From the NCBI RefSeq assembly GCF_003671495.1, contig NZ_RCHN01000001.1, positions 23,463-87,462 on the forward strand: a stretch of DNA of 64,000 nt, in the 5' to 3' direction. Below, one piece after another: positions 9,103 to 21,232 of the stretch. How positions within the stretch are numbered: position 1 is the stretch's first letter; every line of letters starts with the position of its first letter. Below the pieces are notes generated by a model, which was not told the origin of the DNA, searched no databases, and worked only from the letters and a program-made list of their open reading frames with translations. The position numbers were made by a program, and so were the translations under genes. Source of the stretch: Ketobacter sp. (lineage in GTDB: Bacteria > Pseudomonadota > Gammaproteobacteria > Pseudomonadales > Ketobacteraceae).

Positions 9103-11304
9103 TCAAAAGGTCCAAGTCATCCCCATCCCCAGGGTCCTGGGCTCTGCCAGGTTCCAGGCGGAGCCATTCTCCGTATAACCAAACACACCCTGCCCGAAGA
9201 CATGTAAAGGGTATTGCTCATCGAACAGGTTACGCACCCACAGGCTCAGCACGGCGGCACTGCCACGGGGCCGCGCGTACAGCGCCAGATTGGAGATCTG
9301 CCGGGAAGGTACGCTGTCCCCGTCAGCATCCTGGGGCACGATGGAATAGGCCCCGGTGTAATTGCCCTGCCATTCCAGGCGATACCGGTTCTGCCCGGTG
9401 TCCTCCCAGGAGTAATTCAGACTCAGGGCCAGCTCATGGGTGGGTGCCCGGGGCAGCCGGTTCCCGGTGAGGGTTTGTCCACTGCCGGGGGAGGAGAAGC
9501 GCAGGTATTCAGAATCCAGGTAGGTATAGTTGCCCGCCAGCTCCAGGCCCTGCAGGGGTTTGAACCGGACATCCAGTTCCGCCCCCTGGATGCGGGCCCG
9601 TGGCGCATTGGCGCCGGATTCCAGACCGGCGTAGACCTGCAGCTCATCGTAGTCGAGCTGGAACAGGGCGCCGTTGACCTGCAACCGCTGATCGAAGAAA
9701 TACCCTTTCCAGCCCAGTTCGGTGTTCAGTGCCGTCTCCGGTTCGGCGCTGGCCAGGGCCGAGTCCGGGGAAATCGCCAGCATGTTGAAGCTGCCACTTT
9801 TGAATCCGGTGGCCAGGCGCCCGTACAGCATCACCTGCGGATTCAGTTGATACTCCAGGGACAGGGCATAGGATAACTCCCGCCAGTGATCCCCGGTTTC
9901 CACCCCGAAGTCCTCGCTGTTGATGAGCCCCACATCCAATGGATCACCACCGGTCACCGACAGGTCAAAGTCCTTTTTCACATAATCGCCCCGCAACCCC
10001 AGGTGCAGAGACCAATCGACCGCAAAGTTCCAGCGCGACTGGATGAACAAAGCCCAGTTGGAAACCTCGCTAACGGCATCATAGCGGGTGGTTCCGGGGG
10101 TTTCGTCGGTGAGGAGGGCGCCGGCCCCCAATAATTGCATGAGCCCGGTGAGATCCCCCAGTTCATCACGGGAGGTTTGCTCTTGGGACAGATACACACC
10201 GCTCTGCCATTGCCAATCCTGCCAGCTCTGCTGCAAACGCAGTTCCTGACTCAACTGCCAGCTTTTCTCGTGGGCGCCATTGGTGGATTCGGGAAACAAA
10301 ATCGGCAGCACCGGCAACTGAAATTCGTAATCACCACTGACATAGGCGGTGCGGGATTCCCAGGTACCGTAATCCTGTTCCAGCTGATAGGTGACCATCA
10401 GGCTGTAGGTGTCCCGCTCCGTCGTGCCATCACCGGCAATGGCCACCCGTCGCTCATTATTGGCATAGGGCACCAGAGCGCTGCCACCGAATGCGGGCAG
10501 AGGCGTTTCCCCCTGGTACGTGCGGGCCGGGTCCAACCCCCGGTATCGACTGTATTCCAGCAGTAGCCCCAGGGCCTGATCCGAGCCTTGCCAGTGCCAT
10601 TGTTCCCGTGCAATCAACTCTTCGAATTCACCCTGTTCCGATCCGGTCACCACATTCTCCAGGTAACCCTGCTGCTCCCGGTAACTCAGGCTGAACCGGT
10701 TGGCACTGTGGTGGCCAACCTGTTGATTGTTGATGTTCTGCAGCGCCCAGCCCCGCTGATTCACCGCCGTGCTCAGGCTGTTGTAATCCGCCAGCTCGGG
10801 CTTGCGATAGACCACATTAACGGCGCCACCAATCACGCCTTTGCCATAGAGGGTGCCCTGCGGCCCCTTCATCACTTCGATCTGCTGTACATCGAACAGC
10901 TGCTGGTTCTGCAATCCAGGGCGGGCGATGCTGACCCCGTCCACCAGGTAGGCGACCGATGGATCGTCGCCGGCACCGGAGACATTGGAGCCCACGCCAC
11001 GGATGTAGAGTTGGGGTGTAACCTTGTTGTACTCAGTAATGACCAGCCCCGACACCCGTTGATCCACCATCTGCAACGAGTCGAGCAACGGGGAATACAA
11101 ATTAACGGGTTCGAGCACGGCAAGGGAGAAAGGCACCTTTTGCGCGAGCGACTCGCGTTTCTCAACGTGCGTCACCACATCGGTGATTTCCAGTTCCATG
11201 AGTTGTTCCAGCGAATAGCTGAACAGATCCGGAGGACTGTCCGCCACAGCGAGAACAGGCAGCAGTGTGATGGCGGCACAAAAGCGGTGCGGTCCCTTTA
11301 TCAT
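9103..11304 (-). CDS. TonB-dependent outer-membrane receptor
   Basis: About 733 residues from the ATG at 11304 (MIKGPHRFCAAITLLPVLAVAD, a signal peptide given here as its first part); an earlier ATG at 11385 would place 27 unrelated residues before the signal. A plug domain follows at roughly 45-190 with VEVMKGPQGTLYGKG-type sequence (QIEVMKGPQGTLYGKGVIGG). The beta-barrel ends in the terminal Phe (MTWTF) recognised by the BAM machinery. This family imports siderophores, vitamin B12, sugars or other large ligands with energy from TonB-ExbBD. The ligand cannot be predicted, and no siderophore genes are near. It lies between tkt and recQ on the same strand. Confidence 0.9.
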   Translation of the reverse strand: MIKGPHRFCAAITLLPVLAVADSPPDLFSYSLEQLMELEITDVVTHVEKRESLAQKVPFSLAVLEPVNLYSPLLDSLQMVDQRVSGLVITEYNKVTPQLYIRGVGSNVSGAGDDPSVAYLVDGVSIARPGLQNQQLFDVQQIEVMKGPQGTLYGKGVIGGAVNVVYRKPELADYNSLSTAVNQRGWALQNINNQQVGHHSANRFSLSYREQQGYLENVVTGSEQGEFEELIAREQWHWQGSDQALGLLLEYSRYRGLDPARTYQGETPLPAFGGSALVPYANNERRVAIAGDGTTERDTYSLMVTYQLEQDYGTWESRTAYVSGDYEFQLPVLPILFPESTNGAHEKSWQLSQELRLQQSWQDWQWQSGVYLSQEQTSRDELGDLTGLMQLLGAGALLTDETPGTTRYDAVSEVSNWALFIQSRWNFAVDWSLHLGLRGDYVKKDFDLSVTGGDPLDVGLINSEDFGVETGDHWRELSYALSLEYQLNPQVMLYGRLATGFKSGSFNMLAISPDSALASAEPETALNTELGWKGYFFDQRLQVNGALFQLDYDELQVYAGLESGANAPRARIQGAELDVRFKPLQGLELAGNYTYLDSEYLRFSSPGSGQTLTGNRLPRAPTHELALSLNYSWEDTGQNRYRLEWQGNYTGAYSIVPQDADGDSVPSRQISNLALYARPRGSAAVLSLWVRNLFDEQYPLHVFGQGVFGYTENGSAWNLAEPRTLGMGMTWTF

Positions 11305-11405
11305 TGTTATAACGACCCGATACAAAATCCATCTGCGGACATTCCAGTACTGACAAGCATAGGACGATCGTACCGCGACGTCCAACTGGGTTTCGGGCAG
11401 GCAGG

Positions 11406-13226
<1,821 letters not shown>

Positions 13227-13305
13227 TCGGTGGCAAAACCGCTTGTGGAATCAAAGCGGCAGGATACCAGATCAGAGGGATTCTGGCCCGCGCCCTGAAC
13301 CCGAT

Positions 13306-13321
13306 TGTGCCGTTTGCGACA
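13306..13321. promoter_or_regulatory. NifA upstream activator site
   Basis: TGT-GCCGTTTGCG-ACA matches the NifA consensus TGT-N10-ACA. It is the most distal of three before nifF, about 215 bp upstream of the -24 element. Confidence 0.55.
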
Positions 13322-13380
13322 CGCGCGCCATAGGGTCGCCCACTTGGCGCCCCACCCCAGAACGACAATGCCATCACCCC

Positions 13381-13396
13381 TGTCGCATTTCTCACA
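13381..13396. promoter_or_regulatory. NifA upstream activator site
   Basis: TGT-CGCATTTCTC-ACA matches TGT-N10-ACA, about 140 bp upstream of the nifF -24 element. Confidence 0.65.
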
Positions 13397-13423
13397 ATCC
13401 CCGGAATTGGGCATTTGCGGCGT

Positions 13424-13439
13424 TGTCGGATTAACGACA
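13424..13439. promoter_or_regulatory. NifA upstream activator site
   Basis: TGT-CGGATTAACG-ACA matches TGT-N10-ACA and has the extended symmetric ends TGTCG/CGACA. At about 100 bp upstream of the -24 element it is at the classical distance. Confidence 0.75.
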
Positions 13440-13460
13440 AGCGCTTCTGGCGGATTCTGA

Positions 13461-14186
<726 letters not shown>

Positions 14187-14202
14187 TGCTGGCCTGGATG
14201 CC

Positions 14203-14237
14203 ACAAAAAAGGAGCTGACCGGCAGCTCCTTTTTTTG
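14203..14237 (+). terminator. Bidirectional terminator between nifF and clpX
   Basis: A 7-bp GGAGCTG / CAGCTCC stem is flanked by an A run on the left and a T run on the right, so it can end transcription of nifF on the plus strand and of the clpX operon on the minus strand. Confidence 0.88.
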
Positions 14238-14296
14238 TGGTGATCTTGCTCCGAGGTGATCTTGTTCTGTTTAAGACCGGCGGTCGGCACTGAGGA

Positions 14297-15628
14297 TTAC
14301 GACAGCGCGGGCACCGCTTCCTTAGGCGCGTCACTGGATGCATCACGGTTCAGACTGACATCACCGATCACTTCTTTCACCACCAGCTCCTGGTCTTCCA
14401 GTTCACCTTCACCCTCGACGGTGATGATGCATTTCTGCAGACCCTGCCGGGATGGCAGGTCGAACATGGTGGTGCGCAGCAAAGATTCCAGCATGGCGCG
14501 CAAGCCGCGGGCACCGGTGCCCCGTTTCACCGCCTGACCGGCGATGTAATCCAACGCCGACTCGGTGAACTCCAGGTCCACATTCTGGAACAGGAACAAC
14601 TGCCGGTATTGCTTGGTGAGTGCATTGCGGGGCTCCAGTAAAATCCGCTTCAAACTCGCCACATCCAATTCATGCAGGAAGGTGATGATGGGAAAGCGGC
14701 CGATGAACTCCGGAATCAAGCCAAACTGTTGCAGGTCATCCGGTTGCAGGCCTGCCAGCAACTCATCGTTGGACAACTCGTCGTCCTGCTTGATGGGCGC
14801 GCTGAAACCGATGCCGGTGTTCGGTGGTCGCAGCCGCTTGCCAATCACTTCCGTCAGCCCTGGGAAGGCACCACCAACGATGAACAGGATGTTCTGGGTG
14901 TTGAGAATGACTTCCTCACTGCTGCCATCACGGCGACCGGACTTGGGCAGGTGCACCTCGGTGCCTTCCACCATTTTCAACAGCGCCTGCTGCACACCTT
15001 CACCGGAAATATCCCGCACCGCGCCCCCGCCGGTACCGCGCTTGGCGAGCTTGTCAATTTCGTCGATGTAGACGATGCCCCACTGGGCCTGCTGCACATC
15101 ACCCTGGGCTGCTTCCAGCAAGCGTTTGAGCAGGCTTTCCACATCATCCCCCACATAACCAGCCTGGGTCAGGGAGGTGGCATCCCCCACCACAAAAGGC
15201 ACGCCGATGATGCGGGCCAGGGTTTTCACCAGCAGGGTTTTACCGGTCCCGGACGGCCCGGCCATCAGAACATTGGATTTTTCCAACTCCACCTGTTCGG
15301 CGTCCAGCTGGGAAATGCTGGCGGCAGCGCCCTGGTTCATCAAACGCAGATAGTGATTGTAAACCGCCACCGACAGGGTTTTCTTGGCTTCGTCCTGGCC
15401 GATGATGTACTCGTCCAGAAAATGCTTGATGGCGGCCGGGGTCTTCAACTCCGGCTCCACCGCCACCGCTTTGCGGCCCCAACTGCTGACCACCTGAAAC
15501 GCCAGTTTGACGCATTGCTCGCAGATGTGACCATCGTTGCCAGCAATGAGCGGCACTTCCGCGCTTTTTTCCACCCCGCAAAATGAACAGGCGGGTACCA
15601 GCGATTCAACAGGTGCGTTTTCTGCCAT
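14297..15628 (-). CDS. clpX: Nif-associated ClpX paralogue (AAA+ unfoldase)
   Basis: About 443 residues from the ATG at 15628, which has GGAG 9 bp upstream; an in-frame TTG 15 bp earlier overlaps that ribosome site. It has the N-terminal zinc-binding domain (CSFC and CEQC, residues ~15-40), Walker A GPSGTGKT, pore loop GYVGDD, Walker B IVYIDEIDK, and sensor 2 GARGLRA. The IGF loop that docks ClpP is kept (TGIGFSAP). The RKH pore-entry loop of housekeeping ClpX (GGRKH) reads SGRRD here, so substrate choice may differ. It is the last gene of the nifU operon, as in A. vinelandii, and presumably acts in turnover or remodelling of nitrogenase assembly proteins; that role is inferred. Confidence 0.92.
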   Translation of the reverse strand: MAENAPVESLVPACSFCGVEKSAEVPLIAGNDGHICEQCVKLAFQVVSSWGRKAVAVEPELKTPAAIKHFLDEYIIGQDEAKKTLSVAVYNHYLRLMNQGAAASISQLDAEQVELEKSNVLMAGPSGTGKTLLVKTLARIIGVPFVVGDATSLTQAGYVGDDVESLLKRLLEAAQGDVQQAQWGIVYIDEIDKLAKRGTGGGAVRDISGEGVQQALLKMVEGTEVHLPKSGRRDGSSEEVILNTQNILFIVGGAFPGLTEVIGKRLRPPNTGIGFSAPIKQDDELSNDELLAGLQPDDLQQFGLIPEFIGRFPIITFLHELDVASLKRILLEPRNALTKQYRQLFLFQNVDLEFTESALDYIAGQAVKRGTGARGLRAMLESLLRTTMFDLPSRQGLQKCIITVEGEGELEDQELVVKEVIGDVSLNRDASSDAPKEAVPALS

Positions 15629-15655
15629 GACTGCTTTCTCCAATTCCGGGCTGAG

Positions 15656-16528
15656 TCATTCCGCCGTGGTGTTTGCGGGGGTGCTCAGCACTTGCTTGAG
15701 CCAGCGTTTCTGCTCGCGCACTCGCTGCCGCTGCGTCAGCTGTTCCTGTAACGCAGGCAATACGTCCGACAATGGCGCTTTGCTGGCGGGTTTAATGGCT
15801 TCACACAGCAGGATGTGAAAACCGTTATCGGTCTGGATCACCTCACTCAACTGACCGGCGTCCATGCGAAACAGGACGGCATCCAGTTCGGGATACAGCG
15901 TGCCCTGCTTCACCTCGCCGATCAGCCCACCCTGCAGAGCGGAAGGGCATTCGGAATGCTGCAACGCCTGTTGCTCAAAACGATGGGGGTGTTTTTTCAA
16001 GCGCCCGCGGATGGTTTCAATACGGGCGCGGGCGTTGGCCTCGGTGTTCTCAGCAAATTCTTGGTTGATGGTGATAAGGATATGGCGCACCACCCGGGTT
16101 TCCTCTTTGGCAAATTTCTCCGGGTGCAGGTAATAAAACAAGCGGGCTTCGGTTTCGTCCACCGTGTCCACGGTGCGGCTGATATAGTTCAGCACTGCCT
16201 CCACACGCAATTCCCGTTCCACGGCAAAACGCAGGGTCTGTTCATCCAGTCCATTGGCGGCCAGGGCGTCTTCGAACTCCTCATCCGATACATAGCGTTT
16301 GCGGATCATCTGCACCGCTGAATCCAGTTCCGCCTGGGGCACCATCACTTTGCGCGCTTCCGGTTGCTGCAGTATGGCCCCTTCCATGAACATTTCGCGC
16401 CGGGCGATGTCGGTGGCTTCGCGGGTCTGCTGAGGGCTCATACCATCGGGATTGGTACCAAAGCGCTCACTGGCAATGCGCAGTAATCGGTAGTTGATGG
16501 TGTCGGTGCGTGCCATCTCAGCTTGCAT
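15656..16528 (-). CDS. nifM: NifM, parvulin-type peptidyl-prolyl isomerase
   Basis: From the ATG at 16528 (AGGA 8 bp upstream) the product is 290 residues, the usual NifM size; in-frame codons up to 16678 lie inside nifZ and encode unrelated sequence. The N-terminal half is the helical NifM-specific part (INYRLLRIASERFG). The C-terminal half is a PpiC/rotamase domain with EETRVVRHILITINQE, CPSALQGGLIGEV and GFHILLCEAIKP. NifM is needed for maturation and stability of the Fe protein NifH. It overlaps the end of nifZ by 11 bp. Confidence 0.92.
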   Translation of the reverse strand: MQAEMARTDTINYRLLRIASERFGTNPDGMSPQQTREATDIARREMFMEGAILQQPEARKVMVPQAELDSAVQMIRKRYVSDEEFEDALAANGLDEQTLRFAVERELRVEAVLNYISRTVDTVDETEARLFYYLHPEKFAKEETRVVRHILITINQEFAENTEANARARIETIRGRLKKHPHRFEQQALQHSECPSALQGGLIGEVKQGTLYPELDAVLFRMDAGQLSEVIQTDNGFHILLCEAIKPASKAPLSDVLPALQEQLTQRQRVREQKRWLKQVLSTPANTTAE

Positions 16529-16985
16529 GGCCATGGTCCTGCTCATCCTGTTCCCCGGCCAGGGCCTGCTCGGGAATCTCATACAGTTCATCGTCGCCGG
16601 AAAAACGCACCAGGTAATACATGGTGCCCGGCTCCCGCACCACCTTCTGGATTTCCCCCACCGTGCCCTTGGTGGCAATCACCTGCCCGCCACTGGCCAG
16701 GGTCACCCTGGTGATCACCTTGTCGCGAAACTCAAAGCGATTGGGAATCCATTCTGCGGTGGCCGAGATCAACTCTTCTTCCCGACAGCCGACGGTGCGG
16801 CCCTCGTCCAGAAAGTGCACCCGATAGATCAACTGATCCTGCAGATAGGTACCCACATCATAGACACAACCGATGGCACCGCGCCGAATCAGCAATTCCC
16901 CCACTTCCATACCGGGATAGGTGCCGTCGTTGCGTACGTTGCGCGTCAGACGGACTTCTTCACCATATTCATAGGCAGGCTTCAT
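16518..16985 (-). CDS. nifZ: NifZ, P-cluster maturation factor
   Basis: A 155-residue NifZ. The SH3-like NifZ repeat is seen as YGEEVRLTRNVRNDGTYPG, then RRGAIGCVYDVG, RVHFLDEGRTVGCREEEL, and a second unit FRDKVITRVTLASGGQVIATKGTVGEI. In A. vinelandii NifZ helps form the second P-cluster of NifDK. A GAGG ribosome site lies 6 bp before the ATG. Its end overlaps nifM, as is usual. A shorter stand-alone protein with the same domain is encoded at 31934-32209. Confidence 0.95.
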   Translation of the reverse strand: MKPAYEYGEEVRLTRNVRNDGTYPGMEVGELLIRRGAIGCVYDVGTYLQDQLIYRVHFLDEGRTVGCREEELISATAEWIPNRFEFRDKVITRVTLASGGQVIATKGTVGEIQKVVREPGTMYYLVRFSGDDELYEIPEQALAGEQDEQDHGHAS

Positions 16986-17019
16986 GGAACACCTCGACTA
17001 CTGATTACGGACAACCGGA

Positions 17020-17370
17020 TTATTTCAACAGGCTGTCCACGGACACAAATGTGGTTTGCGGACCTTGCATTTTAAATACCTTGAACACTTTTTCAGTGAG
17101 GGCATCCGACTCCACAAAATCCTGGTAAGCCTGCGTCAGCAGGGCTTTGTACAAGGCCGCCATGGCGTCGTCGTTGCCTTCATACTGGGTCACCATTGCC
17201 TGGTTCTGGCTCAGGTAATCATGGAACCGTTGCATGATATGGAGGCGATTGACATGGACCACACTGGCATCGAAAGGGATGTCAAAGAACAGCAAAAAAT
17301 CCTCAGCGGAACTCAGTTCCTCCATCAGATCATCCAGTTCACCCTCTTGGTATTTGGTTTCAGTACTCAT
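17020..17370 (-). CDS. nifW: NifW, nitrogenase-stabilising protein
   Basis: A 116-residue NifW, full length. The core LSSAEDFLLFFDIPFDASVV and HVNRLHIMQRFHDYL segments are the family signature. NifW binds the MoFe protein and is linked to P-cluster maturation and protection from oxygen. It lies in the order cysE - TPR protein - nifW - nifZ - nifM; the TPR gene between cysE and nifW is an addition relative to A. vinelandii. Confidence 0.95.
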   Translation of the reverse strand: MSTETKYQEGELDDLMEELSSAEDFLLFFDIPFDASVVHVNRLHIMQRFHDYLSQNQAMVTQYEGNDDAMAALYKALLTQAYQDFVESDALTEKVFKVFKMQGPQTTFVSVDSLLK

Positions 17371-17422
17371 GTCATTTACCTCACAGAGATTGAGTGGGAG
17401 CGCGGCTTACGTTTACACTGGT

Positions 17423-17941
17423 TTATTCACTGGCGGAACCGGCCCGGGTCACTACCGCCGGACCCATCGCCTGCAGCAATACCCGGGCGCCCAGACGGTC
17501 GTTGTTATCCAGTTCGATCACTTTATTGAGCATGGCGACCCCTTCCTGGATATTACCCATGCGCAGATTCAGGTAGCCGGCGCCTTTCAACGCCAGCAGA
17601 TAGAAACGCACAATGGTGAAGGATTGCATAACGCCATTGGCCAGATCCGCAAATTCCAGCTGCCGCCAGTGTTCAGGAAAACTGATCTCGCCCGCCACCG
17701 CGGCCATCGCTTCATAGGCCACGTTCAACGCATCCTGATAGCGGTGCTGGTAGTAATAAAAGCGGTACAGTGCCACCAACACAGAAAGGTTGAGCGGTGC
17801 GATGGCGTAGGCCTTGAGCAGGCATTCCTCCGCACCGCCATCGGAATATTGCTCCGAGGCAGATTGAATCAGCTCTGCAACATCCTGGGGCATGTCGTCA
17901 TCAAAATAGAGTTTCTGCCCTTCAAAATCCTGTAAATCCAT
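17423..17941 (-). CDS. TPR-like protein of the nifV-nifW interval
   Basis: About 172 residues from the ATG at 17941, which has AAGGGAA 6 bp upstream; an in-frame ATG 21 bp earlier lacks a ribosome site. It starts MDLQDFEGQKLYFDDDMPQ and is almost all helix, with TPR-like units around AEECLLKAYAIAPLNLSVLV, HRYQDALNVAYEAM and GYLNLRMGNIQEGVAMLNKV. No Cys or catalytic motif is seen, and it is probably a cytoplasmic protein-binding scaffold. It lies between cysE and nifW with short gaps, so it belongs to the nifU operon. A link to nitrogenase maturation is inferred from position only. Confidence 0.85.
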   Translation of the reverse strand: MDLQDFEGQKLYFDDDMPQDVAELIQSASEQYSDGGAEECLLKAYAIAPLNLSVLVALYRFYYYQHRYQDALNVAYEAMAAVAGEISFPEHWRQLEFADLANGVMQSFTIVRFYLLALKGAGYLNLRMGNIQEGVAMLNKVIELDNNDRLGARVLLQAMGPAVVTRAGSASE

Positions 17942-17989
17942 GAGGCGTTCCCTTTTATACATTAAGCCGGTGATACATCAAGCTGCCGA

Positions 17990-18793
17990 TTACACCCGCT
18001 TCAATGCGCGTTCCACTTTGCCACCGGGGTAATCGCTTTCGCACACTTGGTTATCCACATCACAAGCTGCATAGCCGGTGGCGGCCAGTCCGGTATTCAA
18101 TTGCCCTTCCAGGGCATCAATCCGTTCCAGTAGACATGCAATGGCTTTGCCAACGGGGTCTGGAATCAGATGGTGGTCCAGGTCAATGCCGTAGGGATTC
18201 AGTTTTCCCACCTCCCGCAACTTCACCACCTTGCCGGGAATACCCACCACCGTGCACCCGGTGGGAACATCTTCCACCACCACCGAGTTGGCGCCCACGC
18301 GGCAGTTGTCCCCCACGGTGATATTGCCCAGGATCTTGGCACCGGCACCTACCATGACGCCATTACCCAGGGTGGGATGGCGCTTGCCTTTGTTCCAGCT
18401 GGTACCCCCCAGGGTCACCCCGTGATAGAGGGTGACGTCGTCGCCGACGATGGCGGTTTCGCCCACCACCACACCGGCACCATGATCGATGAAGAAGCGC
18501 TCCCCGATTTTGGCACCGGGGTGAATATCCACATTACTGATAAAACGGCCGATGAAGGACAATAGCCGGGCCGGGTAACGCCAGCCTTTCAACCACAGCC
18601 GACTGGCAATCCGATGCAGCATCACTGCATGGACGCCGGGATAGGTCGTAAGCACTTCAAGCACGGTACGCGCTGCCGGATCGCGCTGAAAGACGCTGGC
18701 AATATCGTCTTTCAGCTGTTGATACAAGCTCTTTCGGCTGTGGGCCGCGCGCTCGATCACTGGACCGCGGCTACGACTGGCATGGTTTGACAT
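17990..18793 (-). CDS. cysE: Serine O-acetyltransferase (nif-linked CysE)
   Basis: A 267-residue serine acetyltransferase, first step of cysteine synthesis from serine and acetyl-CoA. The left-handed beta-helix hexapeptide repeats are visible ([59 protein letters not shown]), with catalytic-loop [10 protein letters not shown]. The C-terminal tail is longer than the short nif-type CysE core. The gene overlaps nifV by 37 bp, with GGAG before its ATG. Placement after nifV is shared with A. vinelandii cysE1 and is thought to boost cysteine for NifS-driven Fe-S assembly. Confidence 0.95.
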   Translation of the reverse strand: MSNHASRSRGPVIERAAHSRKSLYQQLKDDIASVFQRDPAARTVLEVLTTYPGVHAVMLHRIASRLWLKGWRYPARLLSFIGRFISNVDIHPGAKIGERFFIDHGAGVVVGETAIVGDDVTLYHGVTLGGTSWNKGKRHPTLGNGVMVGAGAKILGNITVGDNCRVGANSVVVEDVPTGCTVVGIPGKVVKLREVGKLNPYGIDLDHHLIPDPVGKAIACLLERIDALEGQLNTGLAATGYAACDVDNQVCESDYPGGKVERALKRV

Positions 18794-19971
18794 GACTCTG
18801 CTCCCCGTTGATTCGGCTGGCGTGCCCCGGTCAGCGCTGCGTTGTTAACGATGGCCACATACAGCAACAGCAGGTCTTTCGGCTGCGGGCTGCGTTTAGT
18901 GCGGGTCACCTCGTGACGAACCTGTTGCAGCAGGATGGGCACCTGCCAGTCCGCCAGTTCCACACCCAGATCCTGATAGGCTTTGATCAGCATGTGTTTG
19001 CCGGAGTGCTTACCCAGCACCATGCTGTGTTCACGGCCCAACTCACTGGGATCGAGACCCTGGTAGTTACGTGAATCCTTCATCAGGCCATCCACGTGGA
19101 TGCCTGCTTCGTGGGTGAATACACCCTGCCCCACAATACTTTTCTGCCAACCCACCAAACGACCGGAGGCCTGCTCCACCAGACTCGACAGCGCGGGCAC
19201 GCCCAAACTGTCCACACCGGTATCGATGCCATGCAGGTTCTTCAGGCCCAGCACACATTCTTCCAGGGCGGCATTGCCGGCCCGCTCCCCCAAACCGTTC
19301 ACTGTGGTGTTGATATGGGTGGCGCCACCCAGCACCGCCGCCAGGGTGTTGGCGGTGGCCAGGCCATAATCGTCATGGGCGTGCATTTCGATTTCAAGAT
19401 CGGTGCCGGCGCGCAGTTGTTGCATTTTCTGCATCACCGAAAACGGCTCCATGATGCCCACGGTGTCGGCAAAACGGATGCGTCGGGCCCCTGCACGCTG
19501 GGCGACTTCTGCCACCCGCCGCAGGAAATCCATATCGGCGCGGGACGCATCCTCGCAGCCGACACAGACGTCAAACCCAAGGTCCAGCGCGGCGCGAACC
19601 ATACGCTGTATTTGGGTGATGACCCAGTCCCGGTCCCGACGTAGTTTGTTCAGAATCTGCTGATCCGATACCGGTATGGATAAATCCACAATATCCACAC
19701 CCACATCCTGCACTGCCAGCAGATCTGCTTCAAACATCCGGCACCAGGCCATCAACTTGGAGGGCAATCTGAGATCGGCAATCGCCTGCATTACCTCGCG
19801 CTCCTCGGCTCCCATGGCGGGTATTCCGATTTCCAACTCACCCACACCGATGTTGGCTAACTGCTGGGCGATGGCCAGTTTCTCCTCCGCTGTGAAGGCG
19901 ACTCCGGCACTTTGCTCACCATCCCGCAAGGTGGTATCGTTGATCACGACCCGAGGTTGCTGCTGGCTCAT
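18757..19971 (-). CDS. nifV: Homocitrate synthase NifV
   Basis: From the ATG at 19971 the product is 404 residues; a GTG two codons earlier is less likely because AAGGTAG is well spaced for the ATG. It condenses acetyl-CoA with 2-oxoglutarate to make homocitrate, the organic part of the FeMo cofactor. Family signatures are [17 protein letters not shown], the metal-binding [31 protein letters not shown] and HEAGIHVDG. It lies between nifS and cysE in the nifU operon. Confidence 0.96.
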   Translation of the reverse strand: MSQQQPRVVINDTTLRDGEQSAGVAFTAEEKLAIAQQLANIGVGELEIGIPAMGAEEREVMQAIADLRLPSKLMAWCRMFEADLLAVQDVGVDIVDLSIPVSDQQILNKLRRDRDWVITQIQRMVRAALDLGFDVCVGCEDASRADMDFLRRVAEVAQRAGARRIRFADTVGIMEPFSVMQKMQQLRAGTDLEIEMHAHDDYGLATANTLAAVLGGATHINTTVNGLGERAGNAALEECVLGLKNLHGIDTGVDSLGVPALSSLVEQASGRLVGWQKSIVGQGVFTHEAGIHVDGLMKDSRNYQGLDPSELGREHSMVLGKHSGKHMLIKAYQDLGVELADWQVPILLQQVRHEVTRTKRSPQPKDLLLLYVAIVNNAALTGARQPNQRGAESCQTMPVVAAVQ

Positions 19972-20010
19972 AAGCACTACCTTTTCAGATGACCGTTGTT
20001 GTATTGAGCG

Positions 20011-21219
20011 TCAGGCATAGACAGGTGCAAACGCCTGTTCCGGATTTTCCACCGGGCCGTTTTCTCCCCAGTAGGGAGACAATTTACGCAGTTTGGCCAC
20101 AATGGGCGGCACCGCTTCAATGACCCGCTCAATTTCTTCCATGGTGTTGTAACGGGACAGGGAGAAACGCACTGTGCCGTGGGCTGCCGTGTAGGGAATA
20201 CCCATGGCTTTCATCACGTGGGATGGTTCCAGGGAACCGGAGGTGCAGGCCGAGCCACTGGAGGCCGCGATGCCCATCTTGTTCATCAGCAACAGGATGG
20301 CCTCCCCTTCGATGTACTCAAAGGCGATGTTCAGGGTATTGGGCAGGCGGTTGTCCACGTCACCGGTGGGAAACGCATTGGGCACGGCAGCCAGAATGCC
20401 TTCCTGCAGGCGGTCACGCATGGCTTTCACCTGCACGTTCTCGAATTCCATGTGTTCCATGGCCTGTTCACAGGCCAACCCCAGGCCGATGATGCTGGCG
20501 CTGTTTTCAGTACCGGCACGGCGCCCCCGCTCCTGGTGACCACCGCGCAACAACGGACGGAAGCGGGTGCCACGCTTCAGGTACAACACACCCACCCCTT
20601 TCGGTGCATGCAGTTTGTGGCCGGAGAGCGACAACATATGAATGGCTGTGTCCTGCAGGTTCATGGGAATTTTTCCCACGGCCTGCACCGCATCGGTGTG
20701 AAACAGAACGCCCGCTTCATCCGCCATTTCTGCCATTTTTTCCACTGGGAAAATCGTGCCGGTTTCATTGTTGGCCCACATCACGCTGACCACCGCCACG
20801 TCGTCGCTCAACAGCTTGGCGTACTCATCCAGGTCCAGACGGCCTTTGCTGTCCACTTTCAATTTGTGCACGGTGTAGCCTTCGGTTTCCAGATACTCAC
20901 ACAAATTCAGTACCGCGGGGTGCTCAACCACGGTGGTGATGATCTCTTTGCGTTCCGGATTGGCTTTCAGGGCTGAGAGGATCGCAGTGGAATCCGACTC
21001 GGAGCCGCAGGAAGTGAAGATGATTTCGGAATCGTGCTCCGCGCCCAGAATTTTCTGTACCTGACCGCGGGCTTTCTTCAACGCCATCCCTACTTTGTTG
21101 CCGAAGCTGTGCAGGGAGGAAGGATTTCCAAACTGCTCAGTGAAAAACGGCAGCATGGCTTCGACAATCGCCGGGTCCACTTTGGTGGTCGCATTGTTGT
21201 CCAGATAGATATCGCTCAT
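20011..21219 (-). CDS. nifS: Cysteine desulfurase NifS
   Basis: From the ATG at 21219 (GAGGAG about 9 bp upstream) the product is 402 residues. It takes sulfur from cysteine as a persulfide for Fe-S assembly on NifU. It is a PLP enzyme of aminotransferase class V: YLDNNATTKVDP at the N-terminus, the PLP Lys in LSGHKLHAPKG, and the active-site Cys in the loop SSGSACTSGSLEPSHV. It lies 13 bp after nifU, so cotranscription is clear. Confidence 0.97.
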   Translation of the reverse strand: MSDIYLDNNATTKVDPAIVEAMLPFFTEQFGNPSSLHSFGNKVGMALKKARGQVQKILGAEHDSEIIFTSCGSESDSTAILSALKANPERKEIITTVVEHPAVLNLCEYLETEGYTVHKLKVDSKGRLDLDEYAKLLSDDVAVVSVMWANNETGTIFPVEKMAEMADEAGVLFHTDAVQAVGKIPMNLQDTAIHMLSLSGHKLHAPKGVGVLYLKRGTRFRPLLRGGHQERGRRAGTENSASIIGLGLACEQAMEHMEFENVQVKAMRDRLQEGILAAVPNAFPTGDVDNRLPNTLNIAFEYIEGEAILLLMNKMGIAASSGSACTSGSLEPSHVMKAMGIPYTAAHGTVRFSLSRYNTMEEIERVIEAVPPIVAKLRKLSPYWGENGPVENPEQAFAPVYA

Positions 21220-21232
21220 GATGCTGTACTCC

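Noticed and set aside
6993..9470. Long plus-strand open frame (825 codons) over the tkt region
   Set aside because: It is antisense to transketolase, has no family features, and reflects codon bias of the real gene.
16529..16678. N-terminal extension of NifM
   Set aside because: The added residues overlap nifZ and do not match NifM; the start at 16528 gives the usual length.
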